Source: DASPKA01 sp035628335 (GTDB taxonomy: Bacteria > Patescibacteriota > Doudnabacteria > UBA920). Taken from it: a stretch of DNA of 13,210 bases. The notes beneath the pieces were generated by a model. It saw nothing but the letters and a program-made list of their open reading frames with translations, was not told the DNA's origin and did not search any database. Shown piece after piece: positions 12,391 to 13,210 of the stretch. Every line of letters begins with the position of its first letter. The stretch's first letter is position 1. Location of the stretch: the NCBI GenBank assembly GCA_035628335.1, contig DASPKA010000110.1:1-13210 (forward strand), given 5' to 3'. A program made the position numbers and the translations under genes.

Positions 12391-13210
12391 TTAGCCACAC
12401 TTTGAGTAACCACACATTTCGCACTTGGCGCAGCCTTCTTGGAAGATCATCATAGTACTACAGCTGGGGCAGATAGGATTTGAGCCCAAATTTGCCAAGC
12501 TTGTTTTTTTCACAGTTTTCTGACTCGCCACAACAGTCTCAACAACCTTTTCTACCGTCGCAGGTGAAATATCCGCGATTGTTAGTTCTGCCCTGTCTGT
12601 GTCTTTTGCAATAAGTAGATTAGCTTCCGAGGAGGCAGTACTTGCTCCCGACTTCTTGGAAGCGTAATCACTAGGAAGGTCTAAGTTAAGTTTAAGCTGG
12701 TCTTGTCCGCGCTTGGCATGCTTTTCCAAAATACGACCAATGGCGTCTGGTAGAGAGAAGATCATCTCACCATCTGCAAAAGATACATCTGGTCCGCGAA
12801 TGCCTTTGAGTTGAGAAATTATTTCTTCTGTTGCTACATTGCTTCGTAGCGCCAAGGAAATCAAGCGAGTAATAGCTTCAGTTTGGGCTGAGAAGAACCC
12901 GCCAGTCTTACCTAGAGATGCAAACACTTCAAACGGACCATACTTGTCTTCGTTCACGGTTACATACAAATGCCCGTACGCTGTGTTCATTTTGTATGTA
13001 ATACCAGCCATTGCAGATGGGCGCTCCCGTGCCGCAATCTTAAACTGAATCTGGTCACCGCTGGTAGACAATACTTCAGGCGCAATGCGAGTAGTGTGTC
13101 CATTACCCGAAGCCTTGGCAGCCTCCACTTGCTTCACTTTCAACTGAGCCTCTAATATAGGTGCTTGCGTCGTAGTTAGCTCCGGCGAAGCCGGTAGCTG
13201 TTCCCCCTCC
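12391..13210 (-). CDS. nrdJ: Adenosylcobalamin-dependent (class II) ribonucleotide reductase, C-terminal 273 residues (cut by window edge)
   Basis: The frame is open to the window edge: codons upstream of the TTG at 13143 read ...SPELTTTQAPILEAQ without a stop, so this is the C-terminal end of a larger protein and not a 250-residue gene. Counting from that TTG, residues about 45-120 form a TSCPD domain (GHLYVTVNEDKYGPFEVFAS, LGKTGGFFSAQTEAITRLIS, then LKGIRGP). A linker leads to CPSCSTMMIFQEGCAKCEMCGYSKCG, the cysteine-rich tail of NrdJ that relays reducing equivalents to the active site. The enzyme makes deoxyribonucleotides using AdoCbl to generate its thiyl radical and needs no oxygen. It creates the demand for coenzyme B12 that the neighbouring cobA and uptake-like genes would meet. 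Confidence 0.93.
   Translation of the reverse strand, partial: EGEQLPASPELTTTQAPILEAQLKVKQVEAAKASGNGHTTRIAPEVLSTSGDQIQFKIAARERPSAMAGITYKMNTAYGHLYVTVNEDKYGPFEVFASLGKTGGFFSAQTEAITRLISLALRSNVATEEIISQLKGIRGPDVSFADGEMIFSLPDAIGRILEKHAKRGQDQLKLNLDLPSDYASKKSGASTASSEANLLIAKDTDRAELTIADISPATVEKVVETVVASQKTVKKTSLANLGSNPICPSCSTMMIFQEGCAKCEMCGYSKCG

Noticed and set aside
12391..13143. Complete 250-residue protein starting at TTG 13143
   Set aside because: The frame is open upstream to the window edge and the domains are those of the NrdJ C-terminus, so the gene is cut, not short.

Overview
The window looks like a chromosomal stretch of a host-dependent, small-genome bacterium of the Patescibacteria (CPR) type. 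The grounds are a compact mix of core genes, a (p)ppGpp synthetase/hydrolase of only 504 residues that ends after its TGS domain, a ComEC channel protein without a nuclease domain, a HisRS whose motif 2 resembles archaeal/eukaryotic enzymes, an AdoCbl-dependent ribonucleotide reductase, and several genes with no Shine-Dalgarno sequence. This placement is inference; there is no rRNA or other marker in the window.

Left part (1-6280): the N-terminal end of mutM (minus, cut by the window edge) is transcribed divergently from rsh/relA-spoT (plus). A minus-strand block then follows, in transcription order hisS, comEC (8-base overlap), a membrane-anchored cyclophilin, ndk and a 91-residue disordered protein. 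The last of these abuts the end of rsh stop codon to stop codon. Two genes here, mutM and hisS, have promoter-like hexamers spaced so that transcription would start on the A of the ATG, suggesting leaderless mRNAs.

Middle part (6281-10020): accessory genes with strong Shine-Dalgarno sequences. Two secreted beta-rich proteins of 217 and 218 residues share layout and signal peptide length; each has its own promoter. They are followed by a 55-residue double-helix membrane protein and a strong terminator. A 202-base element with long complementary ends (8111-8312) comes next; its outer helix begins on the stop codon of a minus-strand membrane protein gene. Divergent from that gene is a membrane-anchored protein with a HExxH motif, a possible zinc peptidase.

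Right part (10020-13210): a group of genes consistent with vitamin B12 use. Transcribed leftward are a cob(I)alamin adenosyltransferase, a lipoprotein with a DUF4430 (transcobalamin C-terminal-like) domain and a DUF6580 ECF-S-like membrane protein. Further upstream lies the C-terminal part of a class II, AdoCbl-dependent ribonucleotide reductase. Together they suggest capture, uptake and adenosylation of cobalamin for deoxynucleotide synthesis. Two small plus-strand genes, one a zinc-ribbon microprotein, sit inside this group.

I saw no tRNA, rRNA, CRISPR array or intact insertion sequence.
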